A stretch of DNA of 64,000 bases from Flavobacteriales bacterium (GCA_013373595.1 JABXHO010000040.1:1-64000); one strand, 5' to 3'. Shown: positions 52,539-61,541, counted from the first letter of the stretch. The notes: generated from the sequence alone by a model not told the origin. Program-made: numbers and translations.

Positions 52539-54521
52539 ATGAAAACACATCTTAAAGTGCTCTTATTTTCCGCTTTAATGACTTTGTCGGGCAATTTTTA
52601 CGCTCAAGTATGTCAAGCAAGTTGGTTTGTTCAAAGTGGCGCTGTGACTGGTGAGAAATTATTCGTTGACAATTCATACAATGTCAGTTCAATCACGCTT
52701 TTAACACCTGGGGCAACGCCTACTTCTTCAATTTTCTTGCCGGGAGATACTGCTTCAGTCATATTTCCATCTTCTGGAATTCATCCTGTAACTTACATTG
52801 TTTCTAATGCTTCTACAGGTTGTTCTGATACCATTAATACATCAGTAGAAGTTTGTTTAATTGATCCGCCTGTTATTTCATTTTCGTCAAATCCAGGAGA
52901 GTTTACTGTAACAGATCCATCATTGGATGATCCCAGTGAAACAGGAGCCATTTATTTCAATGGTATCAATAGTACAAATTACACAGTTACGGGTAACCAG
53001 TATTTGAATTACTCTTCTAATTCAACCGTTATGGTTACAAATTCCAATGGGCCTCATGCTTTTTGGTATCATACGGACAATGGAGCAGGAAATTGCTATG
53101 ACAGTATTTTGGTTTCTTTTGAGATGAATAGTGTAGTGAATTGTCAGGCAAACCTTTCAGCGTCTTCAATGACATGGCTTTCACCAGGCACGTTTTACTT
53201 ACTGGATCAATCATTAAATAACAGTGTGGGAGTATTTAATTGTCCCGGAGCAACGCCTTCTACGGTCGTTTTTGAGCCATGGAATGGAGTGATTAGCGAT
53301 ACGATTGAATTTCCTGCCAATGGAAGTAGTTATCCATATACCTATGTAACGTACGATTCTATTTCGGGATGCACGGATTCTATCAGTGGAGTAATTACTG
53401 TAGTTGAATATCCATGCACTACTCAAGCTGGATTAATTGTTACTGAAGGAACAAACGTTGGAGAATTCACGATTACTGATAATTCGGCAAACGCCGCGAC
53501 AGGAACATTTTATTCTACCAATTCAGGAGGAACTGTAACGTTGTCTCCAGGAGGAACAAGCGCGATTGACTACGCTTCCAACGGATGGCATTATTACACA
53601 TATATAGTTGAAGATTCAACGGGAGGATGTCAGGATACGATCACGGGTAGCCTTTACGTAAGTGGTGTCAATTGTGGAGCCTTCGCAGGCTTAATAATGA
53701 CTCCAACAGGAACTCCTGGGGAGTATGTTTTAACAGATAACTCAACTGCAGGAAGTACGAGCTATTTCAATCCTGGCAATGGACCTGGAGTACAAGTCCT
53801 TCCAAGTACTTCGGTAACATATAACTACACGACAAACGGAACGTTCAATTACACGTATTATGTGAATGATTCAACAACATTGTGTACAGATTCCGTTCAA
53901 GGAACGGTTGTGGTGTCAGGAGTTATTCCGCCGGCCAACTGCTCTGCAAGTTTCTCTTTAATGCAGGATTCTCTGAATATGAGTCAGTACTATTGTTGGA
54001 ATAATGCTGTGAATAGCACGGGAGGAACGTCTGGCCTGAGCTATTTGTGGGATTTTGGGGATGGAGCAACCAGTACACAGGCATATCCAACACACACATA
54101 CTCAACCTTGGGTACGTTTACTTTGTGTCTGACTATTACTGAAGCGATTAATGGCTGTACGAGTACTTTCTGTGATACTATTGTTGTGACAGTCAAAGCA
54201 TCAGGAACTACGATCAATGTGTTACCTTCGGGAGCTTCAATTGGAATCGATGAAGGAGTGTTGGTTTCAAACCTGTCTTTATTCCCAAATCCGTCTGATG
54301 GAATTTTTAAGTTGCAATTGGAATCCAAAGTTCATACAACGATGGAAGTACAAATTGTGAGTAGTACAGGACAAGTTGTCTATACGTCAATTGAAACAAT
54401 TGATGAAGGTTCAAATGAATTCAAGATGGATCAATCACACATATCTGAAGGTTTGTATTTAGTCAAGTTGAAAGATGTAAGATCAGGAGTATTTGAAACC
54501 ATTCGTTTCGTAAAGAAATAA
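52539..54521 (+). CDS. Secreted repeat protein with PKD domain and type IX sorting signal
   Basis: A 660-residue surface or secreted protein. Signal peptide (MKTHLKVLLFSALMTLSGNFYAQ), then about five degenerate repeats of 85-100 residues, each with a starting Cys, a GEFTITDNS-like strand, a Tyr-rich YTYIVEDSTGG loop and a second Cys. A PKD domain follows (LSYLWDFGDGATSTQAYPTH, about residues 503-555). The C-terminus is a type A sorting domain (LSLFPNPSDGIFKLQLES ... EGLYLVKLKD), recognised by the type IX machinery. Function is probably adhesive or structural. Confidence 0.88.
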   Translation: MKTHLKVLLFSALMTLSGNFYAQVCQASWFVQSGAVTGEKLFVDNSYNVSSITLLTPGATPTSSIFLPGDTASVIFPSSGIHPVTYIVSNASTGCSDTINTSVEVCLIDPPVISFSSNPGEFTVTDPSLDDPSETGAIYFNGINSTNYTVTGNQYLNYSSNSTVMVTNSNGPHAFWYHTDNGAGNCYDSILVSFEMNSVVNCQANLSASSMTWLSPGTFYLLDQSLNNSVGVFNCPGATPSTVVFEPWNGVISDTIEFPANGSSYPYTYVTYDSISGCTDSISGVITVVEYPCTTQAGLIVTEGTNVGEFTITDNSANAATGTFYSTNSGGTVTLSPGGTSAIDYASNGWHYYTYIVEDSTGGCQDTITGSLYVSGVNCGAFAGLIMTPTGTPGEYVLTDNSTAGSTSYFNPGNGPGVQVLPSTSVTYNYTTNGTFNYTYYVNDSTTLCTDSVQGTVVVSGVIPPANCSASFSLMQDSLNMSQYYCWNNAVNSTGGTSGLSYLWDFGDGATSTQAYPTHTYSTLGTFTLCLTITEAINGCTSTFCDTIVVTVKASGTTINVLPSGASIGIDEGVLVSNLSLFPNPSDGIFKLQLESKVHTTMEVQIVSSTGQVVYTSIETIDEGSNEFKMDQSHISEGLYLVKLKDVRSGVFETIRFVKK

Positions 54522-54544
54522 CTAATATTTTACCGAATAAAAAA

Positions 54545-54574
54545 AAAACGCATCAGAAAATCTGATGCGTTTTT
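54545..54574. terminator. Bidirectional terminator between convergent genes
   Basis: Perfect 13-bp stem AAAACGCATCAGA / TCTGATGCGTTTT with a 3-nt loop; A- and T-runs on either side serve both strands. Confidence 0.88.
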
Positions 54575-54594
54575 ACTATATATGAATGTGCTAC

Positions 54595-55143
54595 TTATTC
54601 CATTCCTATAATAATCGTATTTTTACGTTGTTCGAATTTCATCAATTCGCTCATCTTTTCGGCAAATTCTTCTTTCGTTAGTGCTCCAGAAGTCATTTTC
54701 TCTTCCAATTTTTGACGAGCCACTACCATTTTTTCATCAATGGAAGTAATTGTTTCTTTGATTTCCTTCTTGGAAGTCTCAATAATTTCTTTCGCTTCTT
54801 TTTCGGTTTTAACCTCTTGTGCCTTGGCTTTAGCTGCGGCAGCACGACTCTGACCAAATTCACGTCCTGTCATGTCACCTTTATCTTTACCGTAACCATT
54901 TCCGTTATTCGATTGATCCTTTGCCTCTTCTTTCTTCCCGTTCGCTTTATCTTTCTGGATTACGGCCTTTTCTTTCGCTTGAGCAGCCTTGTCCTTGGCT
55001 TCCATTTTTGCTTCTTGGCCTTTGTCTTTTAGTTGCGTTTGCGTCTGCTTGATTTCTCTTTCCGTTTTCAGAGTTTCTGATCTTTCTTGTGCGAAAACAC
55101 CCGACGAGATGACCAGTGCGCTTAGTATAATGATTGATTTCAT
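54595..55143 (-). CDS. Exported, highly charged Lys/Glu-rich coiled protein
   Basis: A 182-residue exported protein (signal MKSIIILSALVISSGVFAQ) composed largely of Lys, Glu, Gln and Ala, with long helical, coiled-coil-like segments (GQEAKMEAKDKAAQAKEKAV; AKEIIETSKKEIKETITSID) around a Gly/Asn-rich hinge (NNGNGYGKDKGD). No family recognised; possibly a periplasmic structural or stress protein. It follows a small lipoprotein gene by 10 bp. The frame extends to 55176, but that start lacks a signal peptide. Confidence 0.6.
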   Translation of the reverse strand: MKSIIILSALVISSGVFAQERSETLKTEREIKQTQTQLKDKGQEAKMEAKDKAAQAKEKAVIQKDKANGKKEEAKDQSNNGNGYGKDKGDMTGREFGQSRAAAAKAKAQEVKTEKEAKEIIETSKKEIKETITSIDEKMVVARQKLEEKMTSGALTKEEFAEKMSELMKFEQRKNTIIIGME

Positions 55144-55153
55144 GTGCTTCAGT

Positions 55154-55375
55154 TTAAAGTGTTTCGATGTATTCACTTAGTTCATTATCAAGTTGCTCTG
55201 CTTCTTCTTGTAGCTCGATTGTTTTGTGGAGTTCTTTAGCCGTTTCTTCAGATACCTCCTCCTCGGCTATTTCCATTTCTTCAGTGCCATCAGTTGACTC
55301 TTCTTCGGCTTCTGAACAAGCAACAAACCCAAAGGTAAGTGCTGCAAAAGCTCCCGTATACACCAGTTTTTTCAT
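55154..55375 (-). CDS. Small acidic lipoprotein
   Basis: A 73-residue lipoprotein: MKKLVYTGAFAALTFGFVAC gives the lipidated Cys, followed by an almost entirely acidic, helical tail (EEESTDGTEEMEIAEEEVSE, QEEAEQLDNELSEYIETL). Its neighbour downstream is basic and exported, so the two could pair by charge. No family recognised. The ATG at 55375 is used; a start five codons earlier is possible. Confidence 0.6.
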   Translation of the reverse strand: MKKLVYTGAFAALTFGFVACSEAEEESTDGTEEMEIAEEEVSEETAKELHKTIELQEEAEQLDNELSEYIETL

Positions 55376-55465
55376 GTTGTTAGTTTTCAACTAAAATAAC
55401 AAAAAAGCAAAAAAGGGACGGTGGTAGCGTATCTGTTTCGATAGGTGGAACGGAAATAAGGTTAA

Positions 55466-58204
55466 TTAAATGCTAAACCAATCATTTTCCTCTTCATTTT
55501 TCACCTTTGTCGTATCCGTTCCAGTGGGAGTTCCCGAATAGCAAGGGTAGATAATTGTAGCCATCCGCTCGCGGAAAACATCCATATCCTTGCGACGTTT
55601 CACTTCTCTAAATTGTTTCTTTTCTGCTTTTATCCAATCCAATTCGGACGTAATTGAGTTTCCTTTAGCGTTTCGTTTTGCATTGAGTTGAAGAATGCTC
55701 GCGTCCAGTTTTTTCTCTGATATTTTGTTGAGTGTGAGAAGTCCTAAGTTTCCTCCGTTGAATGTTTGCTTCTGGAAATAGAAATATCCTTCATCAGAAA
55801 AACCGACGATACAGAGATCATAGACCATGTCATCGTTCAGGGAAGTAGCATAATTGCCATTTTCGCCATCCATTAATTGGTACGATTCCAATTGATGCGG
55901 GAAGAGGTAAGCTACAATTCGATCGAATTTTTGCGATTCTTCTACGCCAAACGAAAATGAATTGTACACTATAGTTCGTTGTCTTCCATTGCTTGTAATA
56001 GAAAAAGTTTCACGCGTTTCCGTTCCGTTTTTTACACTCGCTTCTACTTTTATGCGCTCGACTTTTCGATTTTGAGCAAATTCAACTTGTTGGATCGATC
56101 GAACAGCTGTTTCGTAGCTAATCGTTCTTCGTACAAGTCGATCACAGTTGTAGCCGCCAGTTCTTCTTGCAGTAAACCCAATGGTTCGACCGAATTGAGG
56201 ATAGGTAGCCACGGCCTTCATGTTTCGTTGGTTGTTTAATCCTAATTTCTGAACCGTTCTCCGCTGATTGTAGGCAATTTCTTCTTGTGTATTCTTTGCT
56301 TTATTTTGCTGATTTGCAATGCGATGTTTCAAACGTAATTTCGTTAAATGCTTGTCCCATTGATTTCGCAATTCTTGTTCCCAGTTCTGATCACTTTCAG
56401 CACGTTTCTTCAAAGATGAAACACCCTTTTCGTAGAATGCCTGCAGGTTTTTCATGTGTGGGTTGTTTGGATTGACAACTCCTACTTGCTCTTTCGCAAA
56501 CGAACCGAAGTCAGAATAGCCCATGCTCACTACTACACGGTCTATTTCTGAAATCGGTTTCGAAAGCTGTGATGTATATTGTTTCAATACAGCGTCGTTG
56601 CACGTTTTGTGGATGGCCATCATGCGTCGCTCGAATTCGCGTGTTGCCAAATTAGTATTGTTAAATTTTGGGTTCCAGAACGCCAATACCTTAGAAGGTG
56701 AAATACGAGGATAGTTACAAGGCGTGTCTGAAAAGCTGTCTGCCGCCATTTCTGTTCTGCCTTCTTCTTGGGCTTCAACTTGAGGAAGCGATTCGGCTGG
56801 AGTGAAGGGAGGGATAGGTTTTCGTTTTTTTGGAGCAGGTCCTATCATCAAATTAAAGCCAACTGCTCCCTCTGAATTCGACGGGACATCTGTTAAAGTA
56901 AAGTTGATGGGTAGGCGTACACGCGTACGAACAGCGCGTTTTCTGTTTTGTGCTGGCGTCCATCTTGGCATTGCATTGATAATTCGTAATGCTTCTTTGT
57001 CGAGTAGTTGGTGAACAGATTTCTCTACGCGTTCATTCGAAATGAGGCCGTACTCATCCACCTCAAAACTTACGTAAACACGTCCACTAATGCCTTTTTC
57101 TCTAGCTTCTTCTGGATATCGATACGTTTTGTTGATGAACTCTCCCATTGCCGATATCCCACCAGGAAAAGTGGCTTCAACCTCGGGAAATCGCACAACA
57201 ACTGAGGAGTTAATCGATAGGGTAGAAACTGGGGCAGCTTCGGATTCTGCATTTTCATCCGTTTCTGTAATGGGTTCTCTTGAAGTATTCTGACTTTGAG
57301 TAGAATTACAGTAGTTTTCAAAACTCAAGTATAAACTGTCACGTTGTTTCTTTCGCTGATTCCACTTGAGTTTATCCAATTCATTTTCGTAGCCTTCGGG
57401 GTAGAAATCAAGCTCACTCATATCTACAGGAACAGGAATCTTTGAAAGTCCTCGCGGATTCTGCCAATCGCCTTTTCCGTTTTTCAGCTCAACGTAATCC
57501 CATAATTGCATGCCTTCCTTGTGTTCATCCACAGGAACTTGAACATATACACCTACTTTTGGGTTGATTTCCAATTTTTCTCCTTCCGATGTGAAAGCAT
57601 TAATGAAGAACATCCCTTGAGTCTCCAGTAATTCATCACCTGTTCGGGTATTAAGCCCTGCTTTCACAATTTCATGAGCTTGAAGCGCTTCCTGAAATTG
57701 AACAATGGCTTCTCCCGAATAACGTTTGTCTTTGAGTAAGAATGCGTGTTGCGGAATGGATACCAATACACTTTGATCTGATAGGAACACATCACCTTCT
57801 TTTGGAACTGAAAAATACTGAATGGGCAATGAAGCAAAATTCGATTCTTCACCGAGTTGTTCCATAAGGGAAGTAGCGATTACAGGTGCTTCCGTTTCCG
57901 TATTCATTTGTTTTTTGCTCGATGTAATCCAAAGTGTGGACACAAATGCAACGGCAATGATCCCTAATCCTGCCGCTCCCCATTTAATGATGCGATTGAG
58001 TCGGTATCGGCGTGCTGCTTTTTGTACATCCGTCCGGAATGAAGCGCGAATAGCGGCTTCTTGCACAAGTTGCTGGAGTTGAAGTTCTTTTTGAAGCTTT
58101 TCACTCGTGGATAATTTCTGTTCAAATGCGATTCTGTCTGCCTCCGAAAGCTCTCCAGCTAGATATCGATCGATGATTCGTGTTGTTTCTAATTGTTGTT
58201 GCAT
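55466..58204 (-). CDS. Large anti-sigma-like membrane protein with TonB C-terminal-type domain
   Basis: A 912-residue single-pass protein directly downstream of an ECF sigma gene (3-bp gap). Residues 1-60 form a short anti-sigma-like helical region (IIDRYLAGELSEADRIAFEQ), one membrane helix is at about 74-94, and the rest is periplasmic. Inside it, residues about 340-436 match a TonB C-terminal domain (VEATFPGGISAMGEFINKTY, KGISGRVYVSFEVDEYGLIS, AMPRWTPAQNRK). The flanking regions (about 110-300 and 440-912) are of unknown family. It probably holds the sigma factor at the membrane until a periplasmic signal arrives. A TonB domain in the middle of an anti-sigma is unusual. Confidence 0.75.
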   Translation of the reverse strand: MQQQLETTRIIDRYLAGELSEADRIAFEQKLSTSEKLQKELQLQQLVQEAAIRASFRTDVQKAARRYRLNRIIKWGAAGLGIIAVAFVSTLWITSSKKQMNTETEAPVIATSLMEQLGEESNFASLPIQYFSVPKEGDVFLSDQSVLVSIPQHAFLLKDKRYSGEAIVQFQEALQAHEIVKAGLNTRTGDELLETQGMFFINAFTSEGEKLEINPKVGVYVQVPVDEHKEGMQLWDYVELKNGKGDWQNPRGLSKIPVPVDMSELDFYPEGYENELDKLKWNQRKKQRDSLYLSFENYCNSTQSQNTSREPITETDENAESEAAPVSTLSINSSVVVRFPEVEATFPGGISAMGEFINKTYRYPEEAREKGISGRVYVSFEVDEYGLISNERVEKSVHQLLDKEALRIINAMPRWTPAQNRKRAVRTRVRLPINFTLTDVPSNSEGAVGFNLMIGPAPKKRKPIPPFTPAESLPQVEAQEEGRTEMAADSFSDTPCNYPRISPSKVLAFWNPKFNNTNLATREFERRMMAIHKTCNDAVLKQYTSQLSKPISEIDRVVVSMGYSDFGSFAKEQVGVVNPNNPHMKNLQAFYEKGVSSLKKRAESDQNWEQELRNQWDKHLTKLRLKHRIANQQNKAKNTQEEIAYNQRRTVQKLGLNNQRNMKAVATYPQFGRTIGFTARRTGGYNCDRLVRRTISYETAVRSIQQVEFAQNRKVERIKVEASVKNGTETRETFSITSNGRQRTIVYNSFSFGVEESQKFDRIVAYLFPHQLESYQLMDGENGNYATSLNDDMVYDLCIVGFSDEGYFYFQKQTFNGGNLGLLTLNKISEKKLDASILQLNAKRNAKGNSITSELDWIKAEKKQFREVKRRKDMDVFRERMATIIYPCYSGTPTGTDTTKVKNEEENDWFSI

Positions 58205-58207
58205 GGC

Positions 58208-58759
58208 TTAGGCTTTTGAAGTAAATAATGATTCGGGTTGAAGTTTATTCACTTCTTCCTTCGCTTTGGTGAGGCAGCGGTACTTTTGTGCCTTGGCCAC
58301 CTTGTCGTTTCGAAGCCCGATTTTTTTCGCGATCGCCGTCATCGACCATCCTTTACCATAAAACAGTTGTAAAAGCTGCTGACATTTCTCTCCCAGCCGC
58401 TGCAGCGCCTTTTCAATTAAAAGTAGTTGCTGCTCTTTTTCAAACCATGCATCATCCGATTCGTCCGAAACTGCTTCCGTTAATTCACTCGTTCTGTGCT
58501 TCGATTCTTTTCGACTTTGGTTGTACCAAATAAACTTGCAAGTATTCTTCACGTAGTGAAAAGGATCTACGGTCAAAACGAAATCGGGTTCGGTACGTTT
58601 TCGAGAGAAAATAACCAATGCTTCTTGGAAAATATCTTCTGCATCTGTCGAATTACAACCCAACGATCGTAGGTAGCGCTTAATATCGGGCCACTTCTTA
58701 TACAAGGAATAAAGCTCCGAATTATCTCGCCGAGTTGTCTTATGAGAAATCTGTGTCAT
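58208..58759 (-). CDS. ECF RNA polymerase sigma factor
   Basis: A 183-residue sigma-70 family factor. Region 2 includes CNSTDAEDIFQEALVIFSRK; region 4 is GKGWSMTAIAKKIGLRNDKV, ending RCLTKAKEEV. It is probably regulated by the membrane protein encoded 3 bp downstream. On the minus strand, a TACCTTTC (58792-58799) resembles the -7 consensus except for its last base. Confidence 0.92.
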   Translation of the reverse strand: MTQISHKTTRRDNSELYSLYKKWPDIKRYLRSLGCNSTDAEDIFQEALVIFSRKRTEPDFVLTVDPFHYVKNTCKFIWYNQSRKESKHRTSELTEAVSDESDDAWFEKEQQLLLIEKALQRLGEKCQQLLQLFYGKGWSMTAIAKKIGLRNDKVAKAQKYRCLTKAKEEVNKLQPESLFTSKA

Positions 58760-58862
58760 ACACGAGTTTTTCTACAGATGTGCATTTTTTGGAAAGGTAA
58801 ACAAGAAAATTGAATTTTTTTCGTCTGTAACTTTTGCGACAGATCTAACCAAACAGATGCTA

Positions 58863-58870
58863 TACATTTG
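58863..58870 (+). promoter_or_regulatory. -7 element TACATTTG of the rhodanese gene
   Basis: Exact TAnnTTTG match, 19 bp before the ATG at 58889. Confidence 0.5.
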
Positions 58871-58888
58871 TAAGAAAAAACGAAAAGC

Positions 58889-59140
58889 ATGGAATATACA
58901 ATTGTAGACGTTCGTACCCGAGGAGAATTTGCAGGAGGGAACGTGGCAGGATCAATCAACATTCCGTTGAATGAGATTGCAGATAGAGAAGATGAAATTC
59001 GCGAGTTGAAACAACCAATTTTGTTTTGTTGTTTAAGCGGAGGAAGAAGCGGTCAGGCGACGCAATATTTTAAATCGAAAGGCATTGATTGTGAGAATGG
59101 CGGAGGCTGGATGGAAGTCAATGCTCGAGTAAACGCCTAA
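58889..59140 (+). CDS. Small rhodanese-domain protein
   Basis: An 83-residue single rhodanese domain: YTIVDVRTRGEFAGGNVAGS at the start, then the active-site loop FCCLSGGRSGQA, with the catalytic Cys probably the second one (CLSGGRS, C-x5 loop with Arg). It is at the lower end of size for the family. It likely handles persulfide sulfur transfer in the cytoplasm. A hairpin terminator lies 38 bp downstream. Confidence 0.88.
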   Translation: MEYTIVDVRTRGEFAGGNVAGSINIPLNEIADREDEIRELKQPILFCCLSGGRSGQATQYFKSKGIDCENGGGWMEVNARVNA

Positions 59141-59177
59141 GTTTTCGGTTGTAATAAATCGAGTAATGTCTAACAAG

Positions 59178-59213
59178 TTGGCTGTGCATGTATGTACAGC
59201 CAATTTGTTTTTT
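59178..59213 (+). terminator. Terminator of the rhodanese gene
   Basis: TTGGCTGT (59178-59185) pairs with ACAGCCAA (59196-59203), extendable by three pairs including a G-U; a T-rich tract (TTTGTTTTTT) follows. Confidence 0.75.
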
Positions 59214-59374
59214 ACGGGGTTTTCTTTCTTGCTTATACTCAGATGGATACGGGCTTACTGTTCGTACTACTCTGAAAAGTAGTAGGTTGCGAATCACTTC
59301 ATGTAGTTGAACGGAAAAAGAGAACCATTCATCGAATCGTACGGATTTTGTCAGGTTAGTCTAGGAAATACCCA

Positions 59375-59382
59375 TACATTTG
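59375..59382 (+). promoter_or_regulatory. -7 element TACATTTG upstream of a structured transcript
   Basis: Exact TAnnTTTG match, identical to that of the rhodanese gene. Its position puts a start near 59388, at the 5' arm of a long inverted repeat. Confidence 0.5.
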
Positions 59383-59496
59383 TAATGACAAACATCTTTT
59401 AGCAGAGTTTAGTGAATTGTTTGTCATTAAGCTAGACGTCAAGTTTAGTTTAGATGTGGTAGGAGAGAGCCCTTTGCTTTGCAAAGGGCTTTTTTG
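59383..59496 (+). ncRNA. Candidate structured small RNA with intrinsic terminator
   Basis: In a 520-bp gap without a convincing protein gene, a -7 promoter element (59375-59382) is followed by a perfect 11-bp inverted repeat (TAATGACAAAC at 59383-59393 and GTTTGTCATTA at 59419-59429) and then a perfect 10-bp terminator stem (AGCCCTTTGC 59468-59477, GCAAAGGGCT 59481-59490, TTT loop) with T-tract to 59496. A transcript from about 59388 would be about 110 nt and lose the first few bases of the 5' stem. The frames over it are short, start with TTG and cross the terminator, so I favour RNA over protein. The RNA family is not recognised. Confidence 0.55.
59468..59496 (+). terminator. Perfect intrinsic terminator of the candidate ncRNA
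   Basis: Ten-bp stem with a 3-nt loop and six trailing T; no protein gene on this strand ends nearby, so it needs another transcript to end. Confidence 0.85.
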
Positions 59497-59663
59497 TGCG
59501 CTATTGAAAAGGAGTGTATGCTGCCGTAAGACCTTGAAAAGCATAGAACATCCAACGATAAGTGGGCGTGTTTCGTGCGGAATTCGAAGTACAATCAATT
59601 AAAAAAAGTAACATTTCTACCTACTTGTTTGTTTACCTAGGGAAACAACCTTAAAACAACTGT

Positions 59664-60863
59664 ATGAAAATTTTTACACTATTACTCGGACTACTCCTAT
59701 CTCAAGTTGTGACTGCCCAGTGGAATGAACAGAATTCTGGAATTTCGAACCAATTGACTGATGTGCGCTTTCGAAATGATATGGAAGGCCTTGCCATTGG
59801 AACGTATAAAATTATGAAGACAACAGATGGCGGATCGAATTGGAGTACTTCGTACACGTGTAACTATTTTCTAGAAGCCATTGAATTCACACAGAACAGG
59901 ACGTATGTTATTGGTCACAATGCACAAATAGGTGAGAGTATCATTCTTTTTTCTTCGGATAATGGCACGAGTTGGAGCGAATTGACACTTCCGCAAGCTG
60001 GAATCCTTAATGATATTTGCTTTGTTACCGATTTGATTGGTTATACCATGGGGACAGAAGGAACCTTATTAAAAACAGTAGATGGTGGAATTTCTTGGAA
60101 TGCTCATGGAACGGGAGTGTCGAGCATGATTCAAGCGCTTTATTTTCATGATGCAAACCATGGATTTGCCGCTGGAGGTTTTTCTGGAGGATATCTATTT
60201 GAAACGACAGATGGTGGCTTAACGTGGACGGAAATTTCAGTATCAGCAACATCGTTTCTTCAAAGTATAACCTTTACCAACGTGGATATCGGTTACGCTG
60301 TGGGTTGGGACGGAGATATTTTCAAAACAGTAGATGGCGGGGCAAACTGGTCGCAACAAACGCCTGTTCAAGTGTACGGAAACATGGATGTTCAATTCAC
60401 AGAAAACAACATCGGATACATTGTTGGTGGTAGTTCAAATTCGGCGGAGATTCAAAAAACGATAGACGGAGGTGTAAATTGGTTTTCACAAAGTCCTGCG
60501 GTTAATCAAGGCCTTGTCGCAGTGCATTTTCCGTCTTCAGGTGTTGGTTATGCTGTTGGCGCAGCTGGAACAATCGTAAAAACTTCAAATGCGGGAGGAG
60601 TTAGTCTTTCTGAATTGGATCTGAACTCGAATAAAGTGACCATTTTTCCTAATCCATGTGAGAATAGTTTTGAGCTAAGAATGAGTTCCAATGAGCTATC
60701 AATTGATGACATCGAAATTATTTCAGATGCAGGTGCTGTGGTTTACCGTCAGTCTTTCTCAAAAGGTGAAAAAATAGATGTTTCTGAACTTGAGAGCGGT
60801 GTTTATTTGGTGAAAATCACAATGGGCGGTAAAGTAGCGGTGAAGAAATTATACAAGCGATAA
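59664..60863 (+). CDS. Secreted Ycf48-like beta-propeller protein with type IX sorting domain
   Basis: A 399-residue exported protein. Signal peptide MKIFTLLLGLLLSQVVTAQ; about six propeller repeats of roughly 45 residues with the pattern TTDGGSNWS, TVDGGISWNA, TTDGGLTWTE, TVDGGANWSQ, TIDGGVNWFS, and intervening GYAVG or GFAAG strands, as in Ycf48/YCF48-like and BNR propellers; then a type A sorting domain (VTIFPNPCENSFELRM ... ESGVYLVKITMGGKVAVKKL). It is probably secreted and surface-anchored. It sits 168 bp downstream of the candidate ncRNA. Confidence 0.9.
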   Translation: MKIFTLLLGLLLSQVVTAQWNEQNSGISNQLTDVRFRNDMEGLAIGTYKIMKTTDGGSNWSTSYTCNYFLEAIEFTQNRTYVIGHNAQIGESIILFSSDNGTSWSELTLPQAGILNDICFVTDLIGYTMGTEGTLLKTVDGGISWNAHGTGVSSMIQALYFHDANHGFAAGGFSGGYLFETTDGGLTWTEISVSATSFLQSITFTNVDIGYAVGWDGDIFKTVDGGANWSQQTPVQVYGNMDVQFTENNIGYIVGGSSNSAEIQKTIDGGVNWFSQSPAVNQGLVAVHFPSSGVGYAVGAAGTIVKTSNAGGVSLSELDLNSNKVTIFPNPCENSFELRMSSNELSIDDIEIISDAGAVVYRQSFSKGEKIDVSELESGVYLVKITMGGKVAVKKLYKR

Positions 60864-60947
60864 TTGCTGAAGATTCAAGAATAATTCTTGAGCAAAAAGT
60901 CGACGTTTCAGCTGAAACGGCAAAAGTACGATTGAAAGTTAACCTCT

Positions 60948-61529
60948 ATGTCACCGACAAACAGTATGTATTTGATTCTATTGATCACCGCTATATTGGT
61001 GTTTTTGATCGTCAAATACGTAAAAGAACCACGTGAAGAAGGTTCGCTTTCGGATGAAACTGAAAATGAAGAGCGTTTTGGGAGTGACGAAATGGTTGAG
61101 GAGCGAAAAACTCCAGTTGATTTCAGGGATTTGGATTTTCAAAGTAGCCATCAAGCGCTTAGCGAAGATGAGTATGAAGCATTCATTCAAGAGCATCAAC
61201 TAAACCTTCCCGAGCTGTACAGAGAAATTATGCTGACAGCCAATGGAGGGAAACCGAACAAACCCTTTTTTAGAGGTGGAGAGGTTCATTTTTCGTCGAT
61301 TAAATACGGAGAATACACGTTGGATGCGGCTTTGTGGTTGGCAGGAGAGCATTTTTTGCCAAATGGTATGTTTCCGTTCATTGATAATGGCGAGTATGGT
61401 TATGCTATCAGTATGAATGAAGACACGCTCTTTCACATTTACTTTTGGGATGAAACGGGAGAATTTATTCATGCGTGCAATTCTTTGCAAGAGTTCCTCA
61501 ATGAATTGGATGAATCGGCCGAATACTAA
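60948..61529 (+). CDS. Membrane-anchored SMI1/KNR4 (SUKH) domain protein
   Basis: A 193-residue protein with an N-terminal membrane helix (about residues 7-22), a charged linker (SLSDETENEERFGSDEMVEE) and a C-terminal SUKH domain (about 70-193; LSEDEYEAFIQEHQLNLPEL, REIMLTANGGKPNKPFFRGG, FLPNGMFPFIDNGEYGYAIS). SUKH proteins are often immunity factors against polymorphic toxins, usually cytosolic; anchoring one to the membrane is less usual. An ATG at 60966 (MYLILLITAIL) is an alternative start. No toxin gene adjoins it. Confidence 0.8.
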   Translation: MSPTNSMYLILLITAILVFLIVKYVKEPREEGSLSDETENEERFGSDEMVEERKTPVDFRDLDFQSSHQALSEDEYEAFIQEHQLNLPELYREIMLTANGGKPNKPFFRGGEVHFSSIKYGEYTLDAALWLAGEHFLPNGMFPFIDNGEYGYAISMNEDTLFHIYFWDETGEFIHACNSLQEFLNELDESAEY

Positions 61530-61541
61530 CAGTATTTTGAG

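Noticed and set aside
59417-59602. 61-residue frame overlapping the candidate ncRNA
   Set aside because: It starts with TTG within the stem-loop and reads through a perfect intrinsic terminator, so it is unlikely to be translated as one protein.
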